DNA of 64,000 nucleotides from Drosophila persimilis (GCF_003286085.1 NW_020825294.1:15398501-15462500), one strand, 5' to 3'; positions 36,158-47,934 are shown, counted from the stretch's first letter. Translations and numbers: made by a program. The notes: a model not told the origin generated them from the letters alone.

Positions 36158-37129
36158 CGAGGGGGATTGTTGTGTGTTGTTGCGGATACCGCAACTCTAC
36201 ATTTATACCCGATACTTAGTCAGTATGGCTCTCCTCCGGCACACGCCGCTAATATTAAACGACACGACAAAGAGTGCGTGCGAGAGTGCTGGGTCTGGGT
36301 CTGGGTGCTGCGTAGCTACTGCGAATTGATTTGTTGCTTTTGGCTATACAAATGATCCGATCTGATAGATATGGATATTATGTATGATTCTGCGTTTTTA
36401 GTTTTCTCGTATCCTCAATATTGTGGATGGAACAGATTTTCGTCCTTTGTGTGGGCGGAATGGGGTGGGGCGAAATTTTTAGAATTACGTTTTATAGTGA
36501 GATCTAACAGGAATGCGGATACTAAATTTGGTTACTCTAGGCTTAATAGTCCCTGAGATTTGTGAATATCCCCAGATTTGCATCCTTTGCGGGGGCGGAA
36601 GGGGGTGTGGCGAAATTTTGAAACAAACTCGTCTCGGTCCGATATCTTAGGAGTGTGGATACCAAATTTGGTTGCTCTAGCTTTTATAGTCTCTGAGATC
36701 TAGGCGCTAATGTTTTACTCTAAGCAAAGCCGGCTATACTACGTGTGTGTTAGAGAGCGACAGGGCGAGAAAAAATGAAATTGTTTTCTTGATGCTGGCT
36801 ATAATAATAATACGATCCAATTCAGATTCTGCAGTCTAAAAGAGATGGTCATTCTCTACGATTCGGCGGGCAAAGTTTCGAAATATTCTTGTAGCAGTGA
36901 CATATCACAGAAGTCTGGATCCAAAACATCGTTGCTCTAGCTCTTACAGTCTTTGAGCACTAGGCGCTGAAGGGGACGGACAGACGGACGGACAGACATG
37001 GCTCAATCGACTCGGCTATTGATGCTGATCAAGAATATATATACTTTATGGGGTTGGAAACGATTTCTTCTGGACGTTACACACATCCACTTTATATACC
37101 CCAATACTCATTTTGAGTATCGGGTATAA
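36158..37129 (-). mobile_element. DINE-1 element D2', right-arm counterpart
   Basis: Reverse-oriented copy with terminus cgaggggg at 36158 and 5' end near 37129 (cgggtataac). From 36401 outwards it is the reverse complement of D2 at 30180-30921. From 36158 to 36400 it carries a different DINE 3' segment, with a gctgggtctgggt stretch near 36290. The switch point marks the inner edge of the inverted repeat. Confidence 0.8.
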
Positions 37130-37540
37130 CAAGTCTCGTATGCCGACGCGTACACGTGAAGAGTGATGAAAACGAATCTTACATCCGCCACGGATACGCT
37201 ATAGCCCCTAGATCGTGTTCCTTGTGCGTATGGTATAGAATAGGTAAGGGGGCAGGCGTAACCCAACTGGCAACCACGCCGCTAACTCAGTGTGCCTATG
37301 GCCACGCGAGCCTCGCGTTTTAATATAATCTATGCACACAAGTAAGTTTTCCAAAAAATTCGTGGTGCAGTTAGGGACCTAGTATGTTTAATTTTTAATG
37401 TTTAGAGTTCAACTATGTACAGTTAAACTGTGTAAAAATAGGAATGTACAAATTATAAAATTATCACAATACAAGGCAGAAGAAAGTTAACTTAAATTAT
37501 TAATTAAAGAAGATATAAGAAGCGCAACTATCAAAGGAAA
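37130..37540. repeat. 410-bp linker between DINE-1 elements, copy 3
   Basis: Reverse complement of 29769-30179 within the right arm, again flanked by DINE-1 ends on both sides. Confidence 0.8.
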
Positions 37541-38597
37541 CGAGGGGGAACGTTGTGAGTTGCTGCGGACACCGCAACTCTACAGTTATACCCGATACTA
37601 AGTCAGTATGGCTCTCCTCCGGCAGACGCCGCTAATATTAAACGACACGACAAAGAGTGCGTGCGAGAGAGACAGAAAATCAGTCTGAGCGTGACGTCAC
37701 GCGCTGCGTAGCCACTGCAAATTGATTTGGTTCCTTTGGCTATAAAAATGATCTGATCTGATCCAGATTCAGCAACCGGACATGATCATTCTCTATGATT
37801 CTGCGTTTTTAGTTTTCTCGAATCTGCAATATTGTGGATGGGGGGGTGGGGCGAAATTCTGAGATATACGTTTTATAGTGAGATCTAACAGAAGTTCGGA
37901 TTCCAAATTTGGTTACTCTAGTCTTAATAGTCTCTGAGATTTGTGGATGCCCCAGATTTTCGTCCTTTGCGGGGGCGAAAGGGGGTGTGGCGAAATTTTG
38001 AAACAAACTCGTCTCGGTCCGATATCTTAGGAGTGTGGATACCAAATTTGGTTGCTCTAGCTTTTATAGTCTCTGAGATCTAGGCGCTAATGTTTTACTC
38101 TAAGCAAAGCCGGCTATACTACGTGTGTGTTAGAGAGAGACAGGGCGAGAAAAAATGAAATTGTTTTCTTGATGCTGGCTATAATAATAATACGATCCAG
38201 TTCAGATGCTGCAGTCAAAAGATATGGTCATTCTCTACGATTCTGCGTTTTTGGTTTTCTCGTATCTTTAAAATTGTGGTTGACACAGATTTTCGCCTTT
38301 TGTGGGGGCGGAAGTGGGCGGGGCAGAGTTTTGAAATATTTTTGTACCAGTGAGATATCACAGAAGTCTGGATCCAAAACATCGTTGCTCTAGCTCTTAT
38401 AGTCTTTGAGCACTAGGCGCTGAAGCGGACGGACATACGGACGGACGGACAGACGGACAGACAGACATGGCTCAATCGACTCGGCTATTGATGCTGATCA
38501 AGAATATATATACTTTATGGGGTCTGAAACGATTCCTTCTGCACGTTACACACATCCACTTTTACCACAAATCTAATAAATCTAAAATCGGGTATAA
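37541..38597 (-). mobile_element. DINE-1 element D1', right-arm counterpart
   Basis: Reverse complement of 28711-29768 with scattered differences. It runs from the cgaggggg terminus at 37541 to cgggtataa at 38597, where BEL gag sequence resumes. Confidence 0.85.
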
Positions 38598-40670
38598 AAA
38601 TATAGAGGACTTACATAAAAAGTATGTAGAGTCAAAAAACATTGAAACCCTAACGGAAGGGAAGGTAGAAAAAACAAAGCTACAATCAGTGGAGACTAGA
38701 ACTTTGAAGGAAGACATAGAGCCCAAAATTAACAATAGCATAGAAAAAGTATCTGAGGAAATCGTCAGAATGGTGGAAACCCTGAGGACATATTTAGAGC
38801 AAACCATGCAGAGGTTTGATCAGGCTAAAATGGGAGAGTGTAGAATGAGAAAGGAAAAAATTGAGTTCCTCAGTAAAAGAATGAGCTCAAAAATTGAGGA
38901 GTATTATCATACCTATGAAACAAACGACAGCTTCGACAACCAGATCGGAGATTTGGAATTTGATATTCAAAACATGTTGAGCAACCTAGAAGTTAGGATG
39001 CAAACCATAGCTGAAGAAAACAGCATGGATACTAAAGGGGCAACGGTAAAAAAAGAAGATATCGATTTGCCTGATCTTCCGAAAGTGGAAGTACCCACAT
39101 TCTCGGGCGAAGAAAAAGAGTGGGGCGGCTTTTCACAAATATTTTGTGAATTAATTCATAACAGAGATAGTCTGAGTACATCTCTAAAATTCAATTATTT
39201 GAAAATCGCGATAAAGGGTGAGGCACGAAGTATGGTAGCTCACCTTTTAACTGGGCCGCTGGAGAATTATAATGCCGCTTGGGAATTGCTGACCAAGCGG
39301 TATGAAAATAAGCGAAAAATTTTTTCGGATCAGCTGATTCGTTTGCTCGACTTACCAATGCTAGATCACGATTCAGCGAAACATATTAAATGGTTTTCTG
39401 ATTCTATAAATGAGTCAATACATTTAATTAAATTAAAGTCACATTTAACAGAAGAAGTTGATGTGATTTTCGCGCACATTGTGTTGAAAAAATTCAACAA
39501 AGATACCTTACCATTATATGAAAGTCATATAAAAAGGACAAAAGAGATCCTAGCATTGCCAGATGTAATGGAATTTTTAGAACAACGGTACACTTCTCTT
39601 TACACGTCGCAGGATAAAGAGTGGAAACCGTTGGAAAAAATAGTGCAATATGGTAAAATAAAAGAAAATTGTCCATTATGTAAAATGGCAGGACATACCA
39701 TAATTCACTGCTATAAGTTTAAGGGAATGAGTCCGATAGATAGAGGCCAGTTTATTAAAAAACAGCGCCTTTACACAAAATGCTGTAGGCATGATATGTA
39801 TAAGAAATGCTTTTCTGAAGTTTTATGTGGGATTTGTAAAAAACCTCATCATACGATTCTCCATATTCCCTACGGAAAGAGGGAAAATGTTAACACTTGC
39901 TTGACAAAAGAACAAGCGTTCTTAGCCACAGCACTTATAAAAGTAAGGGCAAGGAATGGTGGCTATCAAAACCTTAGAGCTCTCATTGATTGTGGGTCGC
40001 AATGTACCATAATTTCAGAAGAAGCGGCGCAAATATTAAACTTAGTACGAAAAAGAGCGAACACCGAGGTAAGTGGAGTGTCATCTACAGACTCTTGCAC
40101 TTCAAAGTACAAAATTACTTTATCGGTAAAAACTCGTGATTATAATAAAGGTCCTCTAAATATTGAAGCAATTACTCTTCCGCAACTGATGAAAGCTTTA
40201 CCATTAAAGTCTTTCAATATTGACAAAACTAAGTGGCAAGATTATGTGTTGGCAGACCCTAACTTTAACCAACCAAGTAGGGTAGATTTAATAATTAGGA
40301 TAGATTTGTATACCCATATTTTAAAAGACGGAGTAGTAAAAATAGACGGACTACTTGGACAAAATACAGAATTCGGATAGGTTATATCCGGTTGCACCAA
40401 ATCAAAAGGTGATAAATTTATTGTGGCGACAACAATTGAAGTTGGGGACTTAGAGCGGTTCTGGGAATTGGGAAGTGAAAAGAATGACGTAGAAGAAGAT
40501 GTGTGCGAGGAGCATTTCTTGGAAACAACAAGAAGAGATGAGAATGATAGGTATGTGGTTAAAATACCATTTAAAATAGAAAAGGATCTAGGAGATTCAA
40601 AACCCCAAGCTATAGCGCGATTTTACAGTTTAGAAAGAAATCTCAGCAATAATAAAACATTAAAAGAAAA
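38598..40670 (+). mobile_element. BEL-3 gag and early pol, inverted copy
   Basis: Plus-strand duplicate of the BEL-3 section at 26638-28710. It shows the DUF1759-like gag region (around VPTFSGEEKEWGGF), Cys/His knuckles (CPLCKMAGHTIIHC), and a protease-like LIDCGSQCTIISEE site, then the start of pol. The gag part is open over a longer stretch than its left-arm twin, but the piece is a fragment without RT, integrase or LTRs, so it counts as a broken fossil. It is nearly identical to the left copy, so the duplication is young relative to the element. Confidence 0.85.
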
Positions 40671-41087
40671 CGAGGGGGAAAGTTGTGAGTTGCTGCGGAC
40701 ACCGCAACTCTACAGTTATACCCGATACTAGATCAGTATGGCTCTCCTCCGGCAGACGACGCTAATATTAAACGACACGACAAAGAGTGCGTGCGGGAGA
40801 GACAGAAAATCAGTCTGAGCGTGACGTCGGGCGCTGCGTAGCCACTACAAATTGATTTGTTCCTTTTGGCTACAAAAATGATCTGATCTGTACCAGATTC
40901 AGCAATCTGATAGATATGGTCATTATCTCCGATTCTGCGTTTTTAGTTTTCTCGTATCCTCAACATTGTCGATGGAACAGATTTTCATCCTTTGTGTGGG
41001 CGGAATGGGGTGGGGCGAAATTTTGGGATAGACGTTTTAAAGTGAGAGCTAACAGGAGTGCGGATACCAAATTTGGTTACTCTATCG
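40671..41087 (-). mobile_element. DINE-1 element F, interrupted by LINE
   Basis: 3' terminus cgaggggg at 40671, hairpin and second block, ending at ttactcta near 41087 where LINE copy 2 begins. The rest of the DINE is not found beyond the LINE. It sits precisely at the outer end of the right inverted-repeat arm. Confidence 0.8.
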
Positions 41088-41201
41088 TGTATGTTAGGTT
41101 AGGTTAAGGCGGTAGCCGTGAGGGGCGGGGATAAGAGCCTCCCGCCCCCAAGCTCACTTGAACCTATAAAAGGTCCGTTGTGTTGCCGCATGGGCATGTG
41201 C

Positions 41202-42411
41202 CCCTTCGCGTTGCCCGAACCGTGAGAGCATACTACTGCAGGTTAAGGGCAGTCCCATCCGGTGGCTTGGATGTATTTGGACAAGGTGCCTGGTTTGATT
41301 TCGGACAGGTCCGAAATGTCCGTGAGGAATGCGGCACCGAGAATACGAAGACGACGATTTCCAAGGGCTGGGCAGTGGCAGAAGAAGTGGGGATTTCTCC
41401 TCCTCCTCGTCGCGACAACTCCTGCAGAAGTCGTTATCAGGGATTGACAGTCTAGAGGCATGAGTGCCGATCTGCCAGTGTCCCGTAATGGCTCTAGTAA
41501 CTACAGAGCACTGTGCTCTGCTGAGTTTATACAGCTCTGCTGAGCGCTTCTTCGATCGATATGGCCATATCAATCTTGAAACTTTACAGGAAACGGTTTG
41601 CTGCCATCTCCTATTGGCATTTTGCTCGAACAATTCGTGCGTTAGGAGCCTGCACGTAGCCAAGGGCATCGCTACTTGCTCCCTCTCCGATAGGAGAGGA
41701 ATCGTGGTACCCTGCCTGGCTAGCTCGTCGGCGGCGTCGTTCCCTCTCGATGTCCCTGTGGCCGGGGACCCATATAAGGAAGAGATCTAACTGCTCTGCG
41801 ATCTCGTGCAGAGACCTGCGGCAGTCATTTACAGTCGCTCAGTTCGACGATATTGAGCCTAGAGCTTTGATAGCTGCTTGACTGTCCAAGAAGACGCACA
41901 CTAAGTGCGTATCTAGAAGTAGTTTGGAGACGATCGAAATGGCCTCCCTGATGGCTTCAACCTCCGCTTAGAACACACTACAGTGATCCGGGAGCCTGAA
42001 GCAATGACTGATGTTCAGCTCGCTGCAGTAGACTCCGCCTCCCACGCGGCCGTCTAGATTTGAGCCATCAGTGTAGGAGTGGACCGCATTTGCAGGTCCT
42101 GGTTCGCCCATCTCCCAGTCCTCCCTAGGTGGGATTGATACCTGGAAGGGCGTCGAGAGGTGATCACTAGGAATACAGTAATCTGTCCTCTCTGGTAATT
42201 GCGGGAGTCTCATCAGGATTCCCGAGTGCCCAACCGCGGATGCTTTCCACAGTCTGGCTTCTCTCATTCTGAGGGCGGAAAGTGTTGCCACCTTCTTTCC
42301 CATGAGATCCACAGGGAGGAGGTCCAGCACAGTATCCAGAGCTTCCCCTGGAGTAGTGCGTAGCCCGCCAGTTATGCATAGCTCTGCCATGCGTTGAATT
42401 CTGCTGAGTTG
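41202..42411. repeat. 1210-bp tandem duplication in LINE, unit 1
   Basis: Direct repeat of 42412-43621 (ccttcgcgttgcccgaaccg begins both). It is the extra, distal unit: it lies downstream of the ORF2 stop and carries its own substitutions and frame changes in the RNase H region, so it is a non-coding tail copy. Confidence 0.9.
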
Positions 42412-43621
42412 CCCTTCGCGTTGCCCGAACCGTGAGAGCATACTACTGCAGGTTAAGGGCAGTCCCATCCGGTGGCTTGGATGTATTTGGACAAGGTCCC
42501 TGGTTTGATTACGGATAGGTCCGAAATGTCGGTGAGGAAAGCGGCCCCGAGAATACGAAGACGACGATTTCCAAGGGCTGGGCAGTGGCAGAAGAAGTGG
42601 GGGACCGATTCCTCCTCCTCCTCGTCGCGACAACTCCTGCAGAAGTCGTTATGAGGGATTGACAGTCTAGAGGCGTGAGTGCCGATCTGCCAGTGTCCCG
42701 TAATGGCTCTAGTAACTGCAGAGCATTGTGCTCTGCTGAGTTTATACAGCTCTGCTGAGCGCTTCTTCGATCGATATGGCCATATCAATCTTGAGACTTT
42801 ACAGGAAACGGTTTGCTGCCATCTCCTATTGGCATTTTGCTCGAACAATTCGTGCGTTAGGAGCCTGCACGTAGCCAAGGGCATCGCTACTTGCTCCCTC
42901 TCCGATAGGAGAGGAATCGTAGTACCCTGCCTGGCTAGCTCGTCGGCGGCGTCATTCCCCTCGATGTCCCTGTGGCCGGGGACCCATATAAGGAAGAGAT
43001 CTAACTGCTCTGCGATCTCGTGCAGAGACCTGCGGCAGTCATTTACAGTCGCTGAGTTCGACGATATTGAGCCTAGAGCTTTGATAGCTGCTTGGCTGTC
43101 CGAGAAGACGCACACTAAGTGCGTATCTAGGAGTAGTTTGGAGACGATCGAAATGGCCTCCTTGATGGCTTCAACCTCCGCTTGGAACACACTACAGTGA
43201 TCCGGGAGCCTGAAGCAATGACTGATGTTCAGCTCGCTGCAGTAGACTCCGCCTCCCACGCGGCCGTCTAGCTTTGAGCCATCAGTGTAGAAGTGGACCG
43301 CATTTGCAGGCCCTGGTTCGCCCATCTCCCAGTCCTCCCTAGATGGGATTGATACCTGGAAGGGCGTCGAGAGGTGATCACTGGGGATACAGTAATCTGT
43401 CCTCTCTGGTAATTGCGGGAGTCTCATCAGGATTCCCGAGTGCCCAACCGCGGATGCTTTCCACAGTCTGGCTTCTCTCATTCGGAGGGCGGAGAGTGTT
43501 GCCACCTTCTTTCCCATGAGATCAACCGGGAGGAGGTCCAGCACAGTATCCAGGGCTTCCCCTGGAGTAGTGCGTAGCCCGCCAGTTATGCATAGCTCTG
43601 CCATGCGTTGAACTCTGCTGA
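42412..43621. repeat. 1210-bp tandem duplication in LINE, unit 2
   Basis: Partner of 41202-42411. This unit contains the in-frame end of ORF2 (RT tail, RNase H, Cys/His C-terminus). Confidence 0.9.
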
Positions 43622-46040
43622 GTTTATTGAGGCCTGTCCTTTTGTCCAAGGCTGGCCACCATACCACCACTCCATAGAGCATGATTGGTCGTATGATGGC
43701 GGTGTAGAGCCACCGAACTATATATGGGGTCATTCCCCATTTTAGTCCGATGGCTTTCCTGCAAGTATAGAGGGCCACTGTGGCCTTCTTTACTCTATCC
43801 TCTATGCTCAATTTCCAATCGAGCTTTCTATCGAGGATTAGGCCAAGATACTTGGCGTTGTTGCTGAAGACTAGCGTTTCCCCACATAGTCTTGGGGGAA
43901 TCAGTGCCAGAACTTTGTACTTCCTAGTGAAAAGCACCAGTTCCGTTTTAGACGGGTTGACGCCTAACCCGCATTTGTCTGCCCATTTCGACATTTTCGT
44001 GAGAGTACTTGTCATGCACTCACACAACGTCTGCGGAAATTTTCCGGAGAATGATATGGCAACGTCGTCCGCGTACGCCACCACGCGGCAGCCACCCCCC
44101 TCTATCTCCCGCAGCAGTGTATTCACTGCCACGTTCCATAGGAGGGGCGAGAGGACTCCGCCCTGCGGTGTGCCTCTGCTGACAAATCTGGTACACGTTG
44201 ACGTCCCCAGTGATGCCTCAACCGTCCTGCATTGTAGCATCTGATCGATCAAGCTCACCGTCCTGGAGTCAACGCCCAGATCCGTCAGTGCGCCCGTGAT
44301 GGCGGTCGGAAGGATGTTGTTAAAGGCGCCTTCTATGTCGAGGAAGGCTACTAGGGTGTACTCCTTAAAATTAAGGGACGCTTCGATGATCGATGTGATC
44401 TAGTGTAGGGCCGTTTCGGTGGATCTTCCCTTCCGATAGGCATGCTGGGAGTCTGAGATCAGACTGGACGGAATGCACGCCGTTAGATGCAGCCCCAGGA
44501 GCCGCTCCATCGCCTTTAAAAGAAAAGACGATAGACTTATGGGTCTGAAATCTTTTGGGGCAGTGTGCGAGGGCTTGCCTGCCTTGGGTATGAATACGAC
44601 TTTGGTCTGAAGCCAGGTGTCAGGAATGCACCCGTGGGAGAAGATTCCCTCGTAAATTATTTTGAGCCAGTTAATGGCTTTGTGTCCCGCGTGAATCAGT
44701 TGGGCAGGGAAAATGCCGTCTGGCCCCGCGGACTTGTAGGGTTTAAAACTTCTGATCGCCCAGGAAATGTTCTCCTGGCTTAGTAGTCTCAGGATGGCAT
44801 TTGAGGCGACGGAAGGAGGCGCGAGGTAGTTGGGTCTGTTTTCATCGCAGCCAGGGAAGTGGGTATTTAGGAGAAGATTTAGCGACTCCTCGCTGGACGT
44901 AGTCCACGACTGGTCGGTGTTCTTCAAGTAGCCCAGGGTGGGTGTTGTCTTCGAGAGAACTCTGCGCAAGCGTGAGGCTTCTGAGTTACTCTCGATTTCG
45001 CTGCAGAACTTACGCCAGGAGGCTTTTCTAAGTTCTTTGTTGTAGGTTGACAGACTGGCTTTGTACTCGGCCCAGTTTTGCTCAACGTTTTCAGCCTTAG
45101 CTTTATTGAAGAGTCTCCGGGAGGCTTTCCGGAGTTCACCCAGTTTCGGATTCCACCATTCAGGTTTCTTCCGGCCTCTGTTCTTGCCAGAGGGGCATGC
45201 TTTGTCGAGCGCCTTATTGCAGGCGTCGGTAAAGATCTTAAGAAGACGAGTCGTGGCCTCCGCGGAGAACTCCTCCTCAGATGGGGGCTCAGGGAGAACA
45301 CGACAGAGGTAGTCAGAATACCGAGTCCAGTTTGTCCGCCTGATGTTCCGGAATCGGACTGGCTTCGGCACTGAGAAGGAGAAGACAGTTTCCACGTACC
45401 TGTGGTCCGAGAAGGAGTGCTCTTCCAGGACCCTCCAGGATACAATGTTACGCTGTATCTCATGAGAGGCAAGCGTGAGGTCCAGGACCTCCTTGCGGTT
45501 TTTAATAATAAAGGTGGGATCACTACCCCGGTTTAATAAGACCATCTGTGTGGTCAGTAAGTAACTGAAAAGGTACTCACCCCTTTCGTTTGTGTCAGTG
45601 CTTCCCCACTGACAGTGATGTGCATTGGCATCACACCCCACAATTAGGCCGATGTCCTTGGCCGAGCAGTCTGCGATTAGAGCCCGGAGAGGCGCGTGTG
45701 GAGGGGGGTCTGGTTGTTCATGCCCCATGTATGCGGAGCAGATCCTCAGTGAGCGCTCCTGGCCTTCGAGGCTCACTGCGGTGTGGTCTTCATTGCTGAA
45801 ATTTGGGAGCAAAAATAAGTGCAACTCTCTTTTTGCAAGAATGCAGGTACGAGTTTTACCTGCGGTTTCAGCTACATATAGCTTGTAGTCAGAAGTCCTC
45901 AGACCGGAGACCCTGTTTCCGAGGATCCAGGGCTCCTGAATGAGGACTATGTCGGCTCCACCCTTGGCCAGGTGGAGCAGTAGAGCAGCGCATGCTGCCT
46001 TACAATGGTGGAGGTTTATCTGCAGGAGCGTCAACGACAT
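42453..46040 (-). pseudogene. LINE ORF2 (APE endonuclease, RT, RNase H) with one in-frame stop
   Basis: A 1196-codon frame from MSLTLLQINLHH to WDCP, open except for a single TAG at 44400-44402. Domains in order: apurinic-type endonuclease (residues about 1-225; IQEPW, GCDANAHHCQW, SFSDHRYVE), RT (about 440-800; SAGPDGIFPAQL, RPISLSSFLLKAMERL, GTPQGGVLSPLLWN, YADD near 44067), RNase H (from about 915; FYTDGSKLDG, AEVEAIKE, FSDSQAAIKAL, WVPGHRDIEGNDAADELA) and a C-terminal CxxC..HxxxC knuckle (FCRSC..HFFCHC). The stop replaces a codon that is Thr-like in copy 1. Except for the stop, all visible catalytic motifs are kept. The role is target-primed reverse transcription. Confidence 0.85.
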
Positions 46041-47457
46041 TCCTGAGGCTCGCCTCCACCATTGTTACTTCTGGATCGCTGTCAGGGGACTCCGGCTCCT
46101 CCCCGACAGCGATATGGCTGAGACCTCTGGCTAGGTCGCTCTCGTCGAACGCGTAGTAATCCAGGATGTCGTCCGACATCATGGACGCCGCATCCGACGC
46201 CGGGTTGTCTTCCTCGCACGAGGCCCCCTCTTTCGGGATCTCCGGCAGCTCCGGGTCTGGCTCGACCTCCGCTTGCCTGCCCTTGCGATCGGACTTGTAA
46301 GTGGATATGGTGACCTTCTTGTAGCCATAATCCACTACACCGTCCGACTTTGCGAGGAGATCAATGGATTCCTCATTTAGGACGAGGATAATCTGGCGCC
46401 TCTGCCCTTGGATATACTCCACCTTTGCCACCTTCCAATCGGCTGTAGGAAGGTGGGGGTTGCAGACCTGCAGTAACCTGAGGATCTTCTCAGGCTTTGC
46501 AGGCTTAGCCGAGACCCACGCTCTGGCTCTCGGGCGGCTAGGGACATCTTCCCACTTCACGGCCTCCAGTTTCGCCCCTGGATAGACCTCTTTGAGGGCC
46601 GCCACCGCCTTCATGTAGAACGCCGCAGAGCGAGCGTCTTGGCAGGCGATGGCTTTCACCTTGCCTTGATGCCACCCTGCGTCCTCACACTTTTGCGGTG
46701 GTCCGCCGTTCTCCTCCAGTTCCAGCAGGAACCGGTCCTGGAGCTCGTTCTCCACCAGGTGCCACTTATCGCGGGGGACATGGCCGTCCTCGGCGCCCCT
46801 GTCCAGGACACCGATCAGGGTCTTGCCCCTCGCCACCTCAGCGAACGACCGGTTCGTGAGGTGGGTCTTCACCCGCTTGGCTTGCTGGGCTTGACCTGGC
46901 TGATTTGCGGGGTCCTCCGCTGAGCGTTGCCGCTTGTTGGGGGCTTTGGCTGCGCCCTTTCCGGCTTTGGCTGGCTGGAACAGAGGAAGGATTGAGCAGG
47001 CCCACAGCCTCTGCTCCTTTCCTTCGGCTGACGCCTTGAAATTCGGGTCTTCGTTGGACAGGATGAAGGCCGCTCGTCTCCTGTGCTGGTACGACGGCTT
47101 TCCTCCCCGTGGTGCAGAGACGCTGCCCGCCGGGGGTCCCAAGGGTTCTTCGGTCCCGGTGCGCTTACCAGCCGCGATTACGCTCTGCTTGGCAGCCACC
47201 CCGGTATCCGCTTCGCCCTTGGAGCCACCCGACTTGGAAGGACCCGATTGGCTTTTCGGGCCCCCCCTCGCTGCGGCTGCTGCCTGAAGACGGTGGACCG
47301 ACTCAGTCTCCTTCCCCGTCTTCTTTGGACCCGGTTTCCCAGGCGCTGGTGCAGAGGGATTGGCTTGTCCCTCCGGTACTTTAAGAGGAGTACCGAGCTC
47401 CTTTGCGGCTTTGTTTGTTTTTATATGTTTATTATAATTTGGCATAGTTATTCCCAC
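46000..47457 (-). CDS. LINE ORF1, 485-residue RNA-binding-type protein
   Basis: Uninterrupted 485-codon frame starting MGITMPNYNKH. The N-terminal 200 residues are basic and rich in Pro, Lys and Ala. Residues of about 200-400 hold the DUF4780-like region (SFAEVARGKTLIGVLDRG, GWHQGKVKAIACQDARS, RPRARAWVSAKP, VTISTYKSD). The C-terminal 90 residues are acidic (SDDILDYYAFDESD). No CCHC knuckle is visible. It overlaps the start of ORF2 by 41 bases in another frame, the usual tight LINE layout, suggesting coupled translation. In the family it binds element RNA and forms the particle that ORF2 joins. Copy 1 at 5784-6945 is the decayed homologue. Confidence 0.85.
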   Translation of the reverse strand: MGITMPNYNKHIKTNKAAKELGTPLKVPEGQANPSAPAPGKPGPKKTGKETESVHRLQAAAAARGGPKSQSGPSKSGGSKGEADTGVAAKQSVIAAGKRTGTEEPLGPPAGSVSAPRGGKPSYQHRRRAAFILSNEDPNFKASAEGKEQRLWACSILPLFQPAKAGKGAAKAPNKRQRSAEDPANQPGQAQQAKRVKTHLTNRSFAEVARGKTLIGVLDRGAEDGHVPRDKWHLVENELQDRFLLELEENGGPPQKCEDAGWHQGKVKAIACQDARSAAFYMKAVAALKEVYPGAKLEAVKWEDVPSRPRARAWVSAKPAKPEKILRLLQVCNPHLPTADWKVAKVEYIQGQRRQIILVLNEESIDLLAKSDGVVDYGYKKVTISTYKSDRKGRQAEVEPDPELPEIPKEGASCEEDNPASDAASMMSDDILDYYAFDESDLARGLSHIAVGEEPESPDSDPEVTMVEASLRNVVDAPADKPPPL

Positions 47458-47930
47458 GAGTAGGCGGGAAGGGGATGGTCACCCGAGGCATAGCCCGCTT
47501 GCCCCGGGAAGCCTGATTTAAACTGGAGATCGGCAGGTATCCAGAGTCCGCATATTAGCGACCGGGCACCCCCCCGGCCATGCATCCCTCGGCATATAAC
47601 AGTGTCACCTTGGATTGGGGTAATTTCACTGAGAGTTTTCTCTCTCCGCCCGACTACCATTCGCCAGCATCCGAGCAGAGACATGACCGTGCTAGGACCT
47701 GTTTCCAGCCGCCCTCACGGGGAGAGTATAGTCGCACTTCCACCGGTGTGCACAGTTACGGCGGGTGACAGTTCGCTCGCAACCCTCTGTGTCCTAGGGG
47801 TGGTGTGAGACGCAGACCGCACCGGGTATTACTAACCGGAGCGGCTGCGCCTCAGTTCCGAGTTCACAGTTGTGCGAGCCGACCCGTCATCCGTTTGCCC
47901 CCTGTAGCACCCGATGGCTGACGGCCAAAA
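47458..47930 (-). other. 5' UTR of LINE copy 2
   Basis: GC-rich non-coding stretch upstream of ORF1 that belongs to the element. Its inner part (gcccgcttgcccc, gtccgcatatta) is shared with copy 1 up to 7028, where copy 1 loses similarity. In such LINEs this region holds the internal promoter; no specific motif was confirmed here. The outer end is set where CR1-type sequence begins, so it is approximate. Confidence 0.6.
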
Positions 47931-47934
47931 GCCA

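Larger units (their letters stand above)
36401..40670. repeat. Right arm of 4.3-kb inverted repeat
   Basis: Counterpart of 26638-30921. The outer end coincides exactly with the 3' terminus of another DINE-1 (40671), and the inner end lies within DINE-1 D2'. Both limits of this arm are therefore in DINE-1 sequence, which suggests DINE-mediated recombination or later DINE insertion at the edge. Confidence 0.9.
41088..47930 (-). mobile_element. LOA/Bilbo-TRIM-like LINE, near-complete copy 2
   Basis: Full-length or nearly full-length non-LTR element on the minus strand: 5' UTR (about 47930-47458), ORF1 (47457-46000), ORF2 (46040-42453), and a 3' region ending near 41088 in a short repeat that reads taacctaacctaac on the minus strand. 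A 1210-bp stretch covering the RT tail, RNase H and the C-terminus is present twice in tandem. It lies inside DINE-1 F on its 3' side. It is much better preserved than copy 1 and therefore younger. The LOA group is inferred from the endonuclease-RT-RNase H order; I-like is the alternative. Confidence 0.85.
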
